Positions 20,100 through 31,071 of a stretch of DNA of 64,000 bases are shown here, in pieces; position 1 is the stretch's first letter; each line of letters starts with the position of its first letter. The stretch spans positions 67,342,676-67,406,675 of the forward strand of contig CM043969.1 in NCBI GenBank assembly GCA_014529385.2, given 5' to 3'. This DNA comes from Adiantum capillus-veneris (lineage: Eukaryota > Streptophyta > Polypodiopsida > Polypodiales > Pteridaceae). The notes beneath the pieces are model-generated. The model was given only the letters and a program-made list of their open reading frames with translations, was not told where the DNA came from and did not search any database. The position numbers and the translations under genes were made by a program.

Positions 20100-22560
20100 C
20101 ATCCTCCAAAGCAGCCTAGAGCTTCAAGATGCAAGCGTATGTGATTGCATCTGGAGAGACACCCTCGCTTGGCATCTGCCAAAAATAGCCCAGAGCTTCT
20201 TAGCCACGTTGGGCATATCCTACAATCAGTGCATTCCATGAGACGAAATCCGAAATAGGAAGCTCCTCAAGCACTTTTTGTGCTTTATGAAGTGCACCAA
20301 ATTTGGCATAAATGTCAACCAAGGCAGTGCAAGGCACGACATTTTCTTTCAACAACCCCTAACTAACAATATCATCATGAATTTTTTTGTATTTGGAGAG
20401 ATTTCCTCTCTCTACATCTCTTGAAAATAGTCTAGAGCTTCCTGACCTGGACCCTTGCCTTCAAGATGCAAGTGTATGTGATTGAATCTAGAGAGACACT
20501 CTTGATTTTCATCTACCAAAAATAGCCCATAGCTTCAAGATGCAAGCGTATGTGATTGTATTTGGAGGGACATACTCACTTTGCATCCACCGAAAATAGC
20601 CCATTGCTTCTTGGCCCTGCCCAAGTTGGCATATTCCACAATGAGTGTACGTGATTGCATTTTGGAGAGATGCCATCTCTCTACATTTATCGAAAACAAC
20701 CCAGAGCTTCCTGACCCTTACTTTCAGGATGCAAGCGTATGTGATTACATCTAGAGATACACCCTCGCTTCGCATCCACGTAAAAAAGCCCAGAGCTTCT
20801 TGGACCTGCCAAGGTTGGGAATATCCCACAAGTAGTGCATTCCAAGAAACGATATCCCAAACACGAATCTTCTCAAGCACTTTTTGTGCTTTATGAAGTG
20901 CACCACATTTGGCAGACATGTTGACCAAGGCAGTGCCAAGCACGATTTTTTCTTTCAACAACCCCTAACTAACAATGTCATCGTGAATTGTTTTTCCCAT
21001 ATCAACATCTTGAGTAATGCCACATGCCTTCAAGGTGCAAGCGTGCGCAATTGCATTTGGAGAGATGCTCTCTTTCTACATTTTCCAAAAACAACCCAAA
21101 GCTTCTTGACCGTGACCCTTGTGTTCAAGATGCAAGCATATGTGATTACATCTTGAGAGACACCCTTGCTTTGCATCCACCAAAAATAGCGCAGAGCTTC
21201 TTGGCCCTTGGGCATATCCTGCAATCATTGCATCCCAGGAAATGAATCCCAGATAGGAAGCTCCTCAAGCACTTTTTGTGCTTTATGAAGTGCACACATC
21301 TAGCATACATGTCGACCAAGGTTGTGCCAAGCACAATGTTTTCTTTCAACAACCCCTGACTAACAATATCATCGTGAATTCTTTTGCCTATATCAACATA
21401 TTGTGTAATTTCAAATGCCTTCAAGATGCAAGTGTACGTGATTACATTTGGAGAGATGCCCTCTCTCTGCATCTTCTGAAAATAGACTAGAGCTTCCTGA
21501 CCTGGACCTTGCCTTCAAGATGCAAGTGTATGTGATTGTATCTGGAGAGACACCCTTGCTTTGCATCGACCAAAAATAGCCTAGAGCTTCAAGATGCAAG
21601 AGAATGTGATTGCATCCAAAGAGACACCCTCGCTTGGCATCCACCAAAAACAGCCCAGAGCTTCCTGGCCAAGTTGGGCATATCCCACAATTAGTGCATT
21701 CCATGAGACGACATCCCGGAAGACCTTCAAGATGCAAGCATGTGTGATTGCATCTGGAGAGACACCCTCCCTTCGCATATCCCAAAATCAGTGCATTCCA
21801 AATCCTCAAGCCCTTTTTGTGTTGTATGACGTGCACCACATTTGTCATACATGTCGACCAAGGAAGTGCTAAGCACTACATTTTTCTTTCAACAACCTCT
21901 AACTAACAATATCTTCGTCAATTCTTTTGCTCATACCAGTATCTTGTGTAATGCCACATTCCTTCAAGGTGGAAGTGTACGCGATTGCATTTGGAGAGAC
22001 GCCCTCTCTCTGCATCTGTTGAAAATAGCCCAGAGCTTCCTGACCCAGACCCTTGCCTTCAAGATGCAAGTGTATGTGCTACATCTGGAGAGACAACATC
22101 GCTTTGCAACAGCAAAAAACAGCCAGAGCTTCTTGGCCCTACCTACGTTGGGCATATCCCACAATCTGTGCATTCCAAAAACCAACATCCTGGACAAGAA
22201 TCTCATCAAGCACTTATTGTGCTTTATGAAGTGCAACCACAGCTGGCATACATGTCGATCGAGGCAGTGCCAAGCACGACGTTTTCTTTCAACAACCCAT
22301 GAATAACAATATCATCATGAATTCTTTTGCCCATATCAACATCTTGTGTAATGCCACATGCCTTCAAGACACAAGCAAACATGATTGCATTTGAAAAGAT
22401 TCCCTCTTTCTACATTTGTTGAATACAGGCCATAGCTGTTGACCCTGACTCTGTTGGGCATATCCTGCAATCAATGCACTCCATGAGTCGCAATCAATGG
22501 AGTCCATGAGACAACATTGCAAACAATTTCTCTTGAAACCACTTGTGCTTAGAGAAGGGC
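20100..22560 (-). pseudogene. PPR (PLS-class) pseudogene with tandemly multiplied repeat cassette
   Basis: The minus strand encodes a chain of plant PPR motifs in shifting frames. Typical pieces are GKRIHDDIVSQGLLKENIV (around 21400), 'LGTALVNMSAKCGALHKAQK' (20930-20871) and VWDIVSWNALLVGYSQ (around 20840). The longest open piece is 20509-20961 (150 aa). The linker encoding 'KCG..HKAQK' recurs near 20279, 20885, 21278, 21818 and 22218, at 390-610-bp spacing, so about five cassettes are present. Family role: sequence-specific binding of organellar RNA for editing. No frame is continuous, no DYW or E domain is seen, and no organellar targeting peptide is identifiable, so this is a relic. A Helitron-like 5' end on the same strand (22958) and a (CT)n run separate it from the foldback. 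Confidence 0.8.
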
Positions 22561-22739
22561 ACAAGATAAGGGACGTGGCTACACTAAAAACTACAAAGAT
22601 GCCTCATCTCACAAACTTGTGTGGCGGATATTGCTACTTCTTGGTGGTGCTCAGTGTTCTTGAAACCATTGGTGATGTTCTTGAAACCATTGGTGCTGGA
22701 GAAAATGGAAAAGCAAGGGCTCTTATTCAATTGCGGCCA

Positions 22740-22743
<4 letters not shown>

Positions 22744-22825
<82 letters not shown>
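22744..22825. repeat. (CT)n microsatellite, ~82 bp
   Basis: Equivalent to (GA)n on the minus strand, downstream of the minus-strand Helitron-like 5' end at 22958. Confidence 0.98.
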
Positions 22826-22827
<2 letters not shown>

Positions 22828-22958
22828 CTCGTGCACCTACCTCTCTATGTAGCAACAGTGAACACTGGTTGAATCCTGCTAAGCAAAAAAAATTCCGACA
22901 TGTGGGGGGAGAGGTTGCCACGAGGGTTTGTCGGAATCCCTTCCCCCTATAATATAGA
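22826..22958 (-). mobile_element. Helitron-like 5' terminus, minus strand
   Basis: The minus strand from 22958 reads TCTATATTATAGGGGGAAGG and then 'gattccgac', preceded by A. It is followed by 'aacctctccccccac', as in the 24887 terminus, and by the GA tract. No convincing hairpin/CTAG end is visible before the PPR pseudogene. Confidence 0.5.
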
Positions 22959-23128
22959 TTGTAACATGACATTATTATGGCACAACAACTACCAACCTCA
23001 TTTTGTACTTATTAGGGGAAGATTTACTCACCCACCTATTAAACATTGAGTGAAAAACAACACCATAATATATATCTTGCATGCTCTAAGAAGATTAAGC
23101 ATGTGCTTTTATGATACATTGAAATTCA

Positions 23129-23560
23129 CATTAGGCAAAATTTAAACTCACAAAGGGGGCCTTTAAGGAGTTTGACTTTACCTCTCTCTACCGAAACGGG
23201 CGCATGGATAAATTTTTGCAAACAAACTCCAAACTTGATGGAGGTTTGACAGTTAGAATCTCCTCTTCAAGCTCCATCTACTGATATATAGCACGCCATG
23301 AGATTCCTCATATTTTAAGATTCTTTTTTGATTCACCTATGATGTGACAACTCTATCCAAAAAAAGAATCTTCTAAAATATGAGGAATCTCATGGCGTGC
23401 TATATATCAGTAGATAGAGCTTGAAGAGGACATTCTAACTGTCAAACCTCCGCCAACTTTGGAGTTTGTTTGCAAAAATTTATCCATGCGCCCGTTTTGG
23501 TAGAGAGGTAAAGTCAAACTCCTTAAAGGGCCCCTTTGTGAGTCCAAATTTTTCCTAATG
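23129..23560. mobile_element. Foldback element: ~200-bp near-perfect inverted repeat
   Basis: The left arm (23129 to about 23328) and right arm (about 23357-23560) are reverse complements with few mismatches; for example 'gaggaatctcatggcgtgct' at 23382 mirrors 'agcacgccatgagattcctc' at 23291. The loop is about 28 nt. The outer ends are CATTAGG / CCTAATG. I see no clear TSD. The layout fits a foldback or MITE-like transposon, and a transcript would form a long hairpin suitable for small-RNA processing. No coding capacity. Confidence 0.9.
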
Positions 23561-23811
23561 AGAGTCTAGAAATTCCACACAGATAATCTTTCAAAAATGA
23601 CTACGTCTGGCAATTGTCTTAAAGGGAGTATAAGCCACAACTCTTCCAAAAGCTCACTTCAAAGGGCGTAGAGAACCACCTACATTGTTGATGACCATTC
23701 AATAAATCAATAGAGGGGAGCTACATGCAATGTCACCAGATTCAGAGAACATAGTCCACTCTAGACTCAAATAAGTACAATGCCTCTACTTGGTAAGCCC
23801 TCCCCTCATCT
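23561..23811. other. Spacer between foldback and eIF2-beta pseudogene
   Basis: Nothing recognised. It could include the 3' UTR of the pseudogene; there is no poly(A) tract. Confidence 0.4.
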
Positions 23812-24649
23812 CAAGTATCAGCATTCCTCTTCTCAGCATGTGCAACAGCACCAACCTTGATTGGTGCCATGGAGTGAGAGCAACCACACTATTCACAATA
23901 CAGAAAGAAAAGCCGATTCTCTTTTTGTAAGAACAATATCTAAACTTTTTCAGCCATTGCACATAACATACTCCGTGAAATATCTTCTCAAAATACCCTC
24001 AAAGTAATTTTGGCACAAATCGCCCCTTTACTGCCAATCATTGCTAGCCATCAAGATTATCATTTGTCCCCAATTCAGTAAGAAGGTATGTCATCACATG
24101 TTCCAGTTGGCAATGCATTGTCTTGCATAGATCCATAAATTTGACAGACACTGTCTTCTTGGTTCCTTCTCCAAGAACCTATGGACACATCATCACAGTT
24201 CTCCTCCTTTCACATGTCTTCATAGTGATAGCCACAAGTTGTCAACAATACCCTCACCTTCTTCGAGCCTTCTTCATCATCAACCTATGGACACATCATC
24301 ACAGTTCTCCTCTGTTCCCCTGTCTTCATAGTAATAGTCGTGAGTTGTCCACAATACGCTCACCTTCTTCATCATCAGCTGTTTGGCTGCCATTGGCATC
24401 ACCAAGGGAATCTTGATTCTCATAATCTTGAGCACCATTCTCCACTGGTTTTTTTTTCTTGCCTACAAAAGGTGAGTCCATGCCTTCTTCTAATGAGAGT
24501 CCCTTGAATTTCTTTGCAACACTATCTGTGTTCTTGGCTTTTGGATCATCTTGAATTACCACTTTCTTCTTTTTCTTCTTCTTTGTGGGATCGAAGGGGG
24601 AAAGCTTTCCCATTCCTTGCAGAACTTCATCGTGTTGATCTTTTGTCAT
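23812..24649 (-). pseudogene. Intronless pseudogene of translation initiation factor eIF2 subunit beta
   Basis: eIF2-beta is the GTP-binding eIF2 complex subunit that contacts eIF5/eIF2B and helps deliver Met-tRNAi to the 40S ribosome. The N-terminal region is open from 24649, with the lysine block FDPTKKKKKKKVVIQDD near residues 19-35, and reaches 'DDEEGE' near 24364. Downstream, in changing frames without intron gaps, I read GYHYED and RRRTVM, GTKKTVSVKFMDLCKTMH (about 24145-24092), VKGRFVPK (about 24010) and KENRLFFLYCE followed by 'CGCSHSMAPIK' (about 23910-23840, the C-terminal zinc-binding domain). Stops, frameshifts, loss of ~15-20 codons before RRRTVM, and a 106-bp tandem duplication (24176-24281 / 24282-24380) disable it. 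Lack of introns across the whole length suggests a retrocopy; a Helitron-like 5' end lies just upstream on the same strand. Confidence 0.85.
24176..24381. repeat. 106-bp tandem duplication inside the eIF2-beta pseudogene
   Basis: 'aacctatggacacatcatca' starts both units (24176 and 24282). Both retain the DYxYED and RRTVM remnants with the same internal coding deletion, so the deletion predates the duplication. Confidence 0.85.
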
Positions 24650-24726
24650 AGCTACTTGCTAAATTATTGTGAAAGTCCTCCTTGACAAAGCATGCACAGA
24701 AGATAGAAAATTGTTCGTAGTTTATT

Positions 24727-24742
24727 CCCCCCCCCCCCCCCC

Positions 24743-24786
<44 letters not shown>

Positions 24787-24887
24787 GCTACCATCGAACA
24801 CTGCCTAAAGCCGGTCGGATGTATGAAATGCTTCCACTTGGGGGGAGAGGTTTATGGAATCCCTGCCCCCTTTATATATAGTATAGA
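24727..24887 (-). mobile_element. Helitron-like 5' terminus with (GA)n and poly(G), minus strand
   Basis: From 24887 the minus strand reads TCTATACTATATATAAAGGG and then 'gcagggattcc', preceded by A, followed by 'aacctctccccc'. The core TCTATACTATATATAAA is close to the 5' consensus of well-known plant Helitrons (TCTATACTATTATAAA). Next come (CT)n at 24753-24783 and a poly(C) run at 24727-24753, plus-strand view, then the eIF2-beta pseudogene in sense orientation. No 3' end was found. Confidence 0.55.
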
Positions 24888-24894
24888 TTCTTCA

Positions 24895-25440
24895 AAGGTG
24901 CCTTTACTTTTTTGGCATGCTTGAAAAACACTTTAAAAACAAAGTATCAAACAATATATTCATAGGAGTTTGATCCCATGATGTGAGATATTGATAGGGA
25001 CCTTTTATTGAAGGACTTCAAAATAATTTATTTCACTAAATTATTTATTATTTTCTATGCTTATTAAATCTATCGTTTTTTTATAGGAAAGCATTAAAAT
25101 ATTATGTTATTGTTTATTTTTATTTTATTGTTTTTATTTACTTCTTTTTAATTTATTTCGTTTCAAAATGCTGATGTGCAATGTGAACCTTTTACCTTAT
25201 TATTTAACTGGGACCCTTTGTAATATATAAACCATTTATGATGTATGTATAATAGATAATACAATTTTATATTAAAACACAACAAAAATTCCAGATGATT
25301 TTAGGCACTTATTTAAACTTACTCCCCCCCCCCCTAACTTAGCAAGACTTAGTGTCTCCTCACCTTGTTTCCTATAAACATAAAGTAGGTGTGTCAAATT
25401 TCAGAAAGAGTTTATTTAGTTGAAATAATAGGAGATTCCA
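24895..25440. repeat. Unclassified dispersed repeat, paralogous to 50345-51075
   Basis: Shares long blocks with 50345-51075, such as 'ataggagtttgatcccatga', 'aaggacttcaaaa', 'tatgcttattaaatctatc' and 'aaagcattaaaatatta', ending near the 'cttagtg.ctc.tcac.ttgtt' motif. No ORF or TIR recognised. Confidence 0.8.
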
Positions 25441-25952
25441 TGGTAAGCTTAAGAGAAATAAAAGGCAAAGGCAAAGGAAGTGGGGGCGAGTGTCAAAAGC
25501 ACATGCAACGAGGCCAATGGGATATGCAATACGTGAGGGAGGGCATTAGCTTACGTTGAGGGCAAGGTGCTTGGCATGCATTAAGGGGCTAGGTGATGTG
25601 GGTGTGAAGTCAGCAAGTGGCGGTCGATGGAGAAGAGGTAGGTGGTGGGGGATGGAGTGACAACGCATGATGTTTCTTTTTTTAATTGGTAAAAGTTGAG
25701 CCTACATGCAATACAAATGACTAGCTTAGCTCAAGCAATTATGAGCATTGCATAATATGGCATGCATTTGACCCTAGAGCTGTAGGTCTCAAATTTTATG
25801 TCATGATCACACTGCTTAAAATGGAAAGGAAACACACGAGGAGGAATCTCATAAGATTCTAGACATGAAGGAGTATAGAATACACACACACACACACACA
25901 CTTAGAGTACAATTTTCTAAACTCATCAAGCTCCTCGCTCCCCCCCTATCTC

Positions 25953-25992
<40 letters not shown>

Positions 25993-26400
25993 CATACATC
26001 TTGGTGTCTTATCGTAAGAGAGTATATCTAAATATGTGGACATATAAAGACATCATGTACATAGAAAGACACAATGTTGCATGCATACACCTACATTTGA
26101 CTCAATGAATTGATTGTAACTAAAAAGAAGCCTAATGTTTTTATCTATCCACATGTCAACATTCTAAGTTGATCTTTTGTAAAATGTAACAACCAAAGAA
26201 GAGAATTGATAGATATAAGATAATGGTTATAGTATGTGACCCACGTGTTTGTTGGGGTAAAGGCGGTGTGCCTCTTATCCCGGTTAGACATCTCTGGCAT
26301 CTTCGGTCGTCCATCACTTATACACACCTTATTCTTTACTAGATAGAAGAATAAGGGGCTCTTTCACACATTGTGGTGAGCTGTTCCATCCACATCCTAT
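25441..26400. other. Stretch without a recognised gene; microsatellites
   Basis: Contains (CA)n near 25882-25901 and (GT)n near 25959-25988. The last part of this stretch may be the LTR of the copia remnant whose PBS is at 26500, but its start cannot be set. Confidence 0.45.

Positions 26401-26401
<1 letters not shown>

Positions 26402-26464
<63 letters not shown>
26402..26464. repeat. (CT)n microsatellite
   Basis: About 31 CT dinucleotides, 35 bp before a PBS-like motif. Confidence 0.98.
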
Positions 26465-26466
<2 letters not shown>

Positions 26467-26495
26467 CCCACATGCACCACATTTGCACACTCTTC

Positions 26496-28196
26496 AATTG
26501 GTATCATAGCGCATGACAATTGTAAAGAGCATGGCGGTGTCGAGAGCTTTGAGGTGATAGCTTGCTTGCTTTTAGCGGTGGAAAGATCAAAAAAGCTTGG
26601 AAGCTTTGTGAAAATACAATGGGTGCTTGTAACGTCAGATGAGAGTGATGTATGCTCTTATAGAAGCTCAGAAGAGAATGTGGAAGATAGTGTGTAGGTA
26701 AAGGTGATGTCCTAAAAATTGTGTGTACAACAACACTGTTTTCAAATTCTTTTTTCTCCTTGTAGATTGTAGACCTGAAAATTTTGTCGTCCGTTTATTA
26801 CATGGTTCACAACTTTGCTAAATAATTTTGTAAATTCCTCTCCATTTTGCTAATATTCAACTCAGATTGACTATATGTAGGAAATTTCAGGTTTTCTATT
26901 TTTGCGTAGTGTGCAAGTTTGATGCACTTTTGGAAGCATGACAGGTGCTCGAAGTTGGGTGCATAAATTTTGAGGTTGAAGATGCAATTTCAGGTTATGC
27001 AAAGCTTGAGGTTTGAGGTTTTTTGGGAATTTTGGGTACAGAATCATGATGCGTTTACACACCATCGAAGCAGTCACTTGAGAGATTCGGTTTTTCAGTA
27101 CACCAGTGGAGCTTCTTTCACAAGTTTTCATAGGACACTTTGGCATCAATTTTTTGCTTCCATTCATTGTCTTTGTGCATATGGATTTAGGGTGAGCACT
27201 TTTGAGTGATGGTGAGCTCTCTTGAGAGCATTGTTTTCGCATTGATCGGTTTTTTGGATCGCACCTCTTTTGGTACTTGTTTATGCGTGGACACTCCCTT
27301 TGTATACGTTGAGTATTGTATGCACATTGCGGAGCCGTTTTGGCATCTTGGATGTGGTTTATGTTTGATATTTGCATTGAGATTTTGGTCATTTTGTAAG
27401 GGAGATTTTGTTTGATTTCCATAGATATCTTGCCATAGTTTTGGTTTGATTGCCATACATTCTTTTGATGTATTTTCAATCATTGGATTGAGATGGTGAT
27501 TCTCTCTTGTTGTGATCAACTTTGCTCCCACATTGACAGGCATGTGGTTGTTTTTGGATACGAACTTGTGTTCTTGTATCCACCCTCGCAAGAGTGAGAT
27601 ATGTGCATTCTTGTAGTGGCTATACAAGTAGACTTATGGTATACATTGTTTTTGATCGATGAATATTTTGATCATGAGTCTACTGCATACAGTTTATAGG
27701 TAGTCACTGGTTACAAGTTCCATGTACTTTTCGCAGTTGAGACTTGCATTAATGTGGCAATTGCAGAGCATAGTGTGGTTACACTAATGCAAAAGATTTT
27801 ATGGGTTCATATGTTTGAGCATTACGAGTGCTGGTGAGCTCTTTTCAGAGTGTTTTCTCCCTAGATTTCCTTTTGTTCCAAGTTTTATGCACTTCTTTTT
27901 TGCATTGGTTTATGCACATTTCCCTTATACATGTTGTAGAGCCATAGCTTCACTTATGGAACTTGATATGTGTAAAAGTTCTGAGTCCACGATGATGACT
28001 CATGTGAGACACGATCTTGTTCGCATCCACACTTGAGATGTTGGCAATGTGGTCACACAGGGCACATTAGACGTCGTTGCTTTAGACGCATGAGGCAACA
28101 ACACAATGTATGCGTGATGCCAAGACGATTTTGATGACACGGACTAGAGAGGTGGCTTTGTATGTTAGTGATGGTGATGTCACATTTATCTCTAGT
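26496..28196 (+). mobile_element. Copia-type LTR retrotransposon remnant (leader to gag zinc knuckle)
   Basis: 26500-26511 reads TGGTATCATAGC, one base off the initiator-tRNA-Met PBS, and sits after a CA-ended sequence. About 1.5 kb downstream, 28031-28075 encodes a perfect C-x2-C-x4-H-x4-C knuckle, CWQCGHTGHIRRRC, followed by a basic stretch. Just before 28230 the frame reads 'SSC.QQANTDT', resembling the sequence upstream of copia protease (DSGAS), but the protease is absent. Between PBS and knuckle no open Gag frame survives. A diverged direct repeat (about 27186-27350 and 27810-27970) lies inside. Confidence 0.5.
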
Positions 28197-29106
28197 TGTT
28201 AGCAGCAAGCTAACACGGACACCATTTTTCGGAGTTCTCTTTGTAAAATATTTATTATTTTGATAAATCGGGAATATTGTAACTCCTATTTTCTCGGATA
28301 AACTCTGTAATTAATGAGCTGGGGCTACAAGTTTCTAGATTGTATCAGCTAGTCATTTCCCAGTTTTGGTAGAACTCCAGATTATTAGTTTTGACCACCC
28401 AAAAACCTTGGCTAAGGTATAAAAGCCAATTTTTGTAAGTTTTTTTGAAAGTTTTTGGATAAGAAATACACAGCATGAGCTAACGGTGCTCACTTCTCTC
28501 CTTCTCGCGCTTCCTACTCCCTACCCGGTTATCACATTGCGATTGTGTTTGTTGCATTGCAACCACAGGTCAGAGCTCTACGGATTGACGTAAGCAGTTC
28601 ACACTGTGTCGTAGCTTTTGGCATCGTCGACCCGCGGCCTAATTTCATCATAACTAGAAATTTACAATTTTAAATCGAAAACTAAGCATAGGCATCATTG
28701 CTAAGCATTTAGATGCATTCTGGGTCGAAAACGACTAGGTCAAAAATCCACTGCTGTTAATAATCACGATTTTGGAACTTGACCTAAAGTGGGGTTTGAG
28801 ACCGTTAGCATGTGTGCTTAGGTCTTATAAACTTGTTCTAGAAGTTTCGTTTGTTTGGATGTCATTTGATGCTGTAACGGATGTGAATTGTTTGCCGATG
28901 AGCGATTGGCTTTTGGTGATTTCAATCACTTGAGTGTAGCCTCAGTTAGATGCAAGTTGTTGGTTTTTTTTTTCGAGAGATTGACAACCTCTTATAGCTT
29001 CTATGCACTAGTCGAGTCAGCTTCGTCCCATGGTTTGATAAATTAATCATGGTTCTTGCTAATACTGCAATAAGATAGGATGGTAAGGTTAAATATGCGT
29101 CCCACA
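28197..29106 (+). repeat. Probable 5' LTR of the Tat/Athila-like element
   Basis: Starts TGTTAGC and ends CCCACA immediately before a PBS. It contains a TATA box TATAAAA at 28418-28424, at a plausible place for an LTR promoter. The right boundary is firm because of the PBS. The left boundary (28197) is tentative: the copia remnant may reach about 28229. No second copy is found in the window. Confidence 0.6.
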
Positions 29107-29108
29107 TT

Positions 29109-29126
29109 TGGTGCCGCTGTCGGGGA
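29109..29126 (+). promoter_or_regulatory. Primer-binding site, tRNA-Asp type (Tat/Athila style)
   Basis: TGGTGCCGCTGTCGGGGA, two bases after the LTR end. It closely resembles the TGGCGCCGTTGCCGGGGA PBS typical of plant Tat, Ogre and Athila elements. Confidence 0.85.
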
Positions 29127-31071
29127 TTGAAGAGACCTAAATTAGGGAAAAACACGAGCATCTTGTGTAGTTGTCCTTTAACTTCCTCTAGGTTCGTCTA
29201 GAGTTCAAAACTTTCTTTTAGAAATCGCATAGCTTAAGATTGTCGTCTTTTGCTGTGTAGAGGTAGCTTGGAAGTAATCGTACTTGCTAAGTGCCTTTAG
29301 GATTATAGGATTGTAGAATTAGATTAGGATTTTGAGAATGATTGGTAGATGAGATAAGTCTTAAGATCAAGGCTCTAAAAAACATTAAAAACACAAGAAA
29401 ATGAGTGTTTGTGGACACTTTCCACAACCCCATTGCATGAGAATCTAAGAGTAGGGTAAGTAGGATCCGAGGTGGATTTCAGAACATTGCTCTGTCTGAA
29501 AGAATCAAGTGTGAGTTGTTATTGGAAATTGCAGAATTTCAGGTCTACGGCTAGAAATAGCTCGACAAAACTCGAAACCACTCAATCCGACTGGAGAGTA
29601 AGCCTAAGAGTTGTCTGAACCAGTTGGTAAGCTCAAAGACACTTCGAGGTAAAAATTTCAAGATTTGGCCAAAACTCAGATTATTTACTTTCTCTTGACA
29701 TTTTAAGCCAAATTAAGTTTTGACTTGATTCATAGGCTTAAGATAGCTCATATAAAAACTGTCTTTGAAAAAATTGCAAAAACGTGTTCATTTCAAGCCT
29801 GAAGTTATAATCATGATTATTAACTTTCTGCTCTAAAGTGACCAAGGTTTATACCATTGACTCATTGCATGAGTACAAATAACTTTTTTAAAGGCCCAAG
29901 AGATTTGAATCACTAAACTGGCAAAAAACTGGGTAAAAACTAAAGTTTGTACTGACTTTTTGAATCTTGAGTATAAATTGGGAAAAAATATATCCAAACT
30001 TGTTGAAATTTGATTCATAGGCTTATGTTGATGTGATAAACATGTGTACATGCTCAGTTGACCAAAAATTTGCAAACATTTGTTAGAAGTAAATAATCGT
30101 GATTATTTACTTCTGCCCCATTTTTCAACTTTTTTGATCAAGTTAGTATATCACTAGCTTTAACATGTTGTAATAAGCCCACAAACCAAATTTGGTAAGA
30201 TTTGGGTCACTGGATTGAAAATAGTGACTAAAATTGTAAATTTAGTCTGCAGACAGATAATTGATGACTATTTGACCAAAAGTTGTCCAAACTTGATGAA
30301 ACTTGGCTAGTGACCTTTACTTAAGGTGCTTGACAGATCTGTATCAAAGTTGGGGCAAAAATTTATAAAATTATAGCTGGAGTAAATAATCGTGATTATT
30401 TACATCTGCTTCAAAACTTGAGAAATTTTCAAGTTTGAGTATACCACAAGGTCAAGCATATCAAGTAGACCTCACAAATCAATTTTGGTGAAATTTGGAT
30501 CCCAAAAGCGAGACTTAAGCCCAATTCTCAAAATCAGAGTCTGCGAACACAAAACAGTTGATAAACTTGATCAGATTTTGTCCAAACTTGTTGGAACTTG
30601 TCCAGAGACTTTAACAAGTTGTATACTTGCCAAACCCATCAAAAAAGTGCAAAAAAATGACAAAATTAAATAATCGTAATTTTTTACTTTTGCTATCCAG
30701 ACACATCAATTTTGACTTTTGAGCTTATACAGTGTTAGACCAACATAAACTAAAATCGGATCAAAATTGATACATGTACATTCAGTTTACATGTTGCAGA
30801 TCAAACCTTTGTATTTTTGCTAAAATTGAATATGAAAGTCAAATTTTGACTCCCATAGCTCGATTTGAAGTGATACACAGAGACCAATCACGAGAGTAGC
30901 AAAAACTCTAATGTCTTTATAGAATAATAGCTAACTCGATCAAATTTGTACATGAATCAGGTTGTGGACAAGGAATCAGTGGCTTGACAGAAAGTTACAA
31001 TCGAAACAAGTGGAAATTGTCGACAAGTCAATCCAAAGGTGAGTACTCTATCCAGGTCTTCGTAAGTCTAT
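29127..31071 (+). repeat. Leader with ~284-293-bp repeats, each bearing a palindrome
   Basis: The ~1.9-kb leader has four spaced copies of GTAAATAATC-N2-GATTATTTAC or close variants: 29805-29823 (decayed), 30089-30110 (perfect), 30382-30403 (perfect) and 30665-30687 (decayed). Spacings are 284, 293 and 284 bp. Between them recur phrases such as 'ttgtccaaacttg.tg.aact'. A splice-donor-like AAAG-GTGAGTAC lies at 31035-31046. The same palindrome array occurs at 61459-62056. Confidence 0.85.

Noticed and set aside
26871-27479. 202-aa minus-strand open frame inside the copia remnant
   Set aside because: Composition is biased by an AT-rich region, overlapping minus frames are equally long, no domain is visible, and the element's coding strand is plus.
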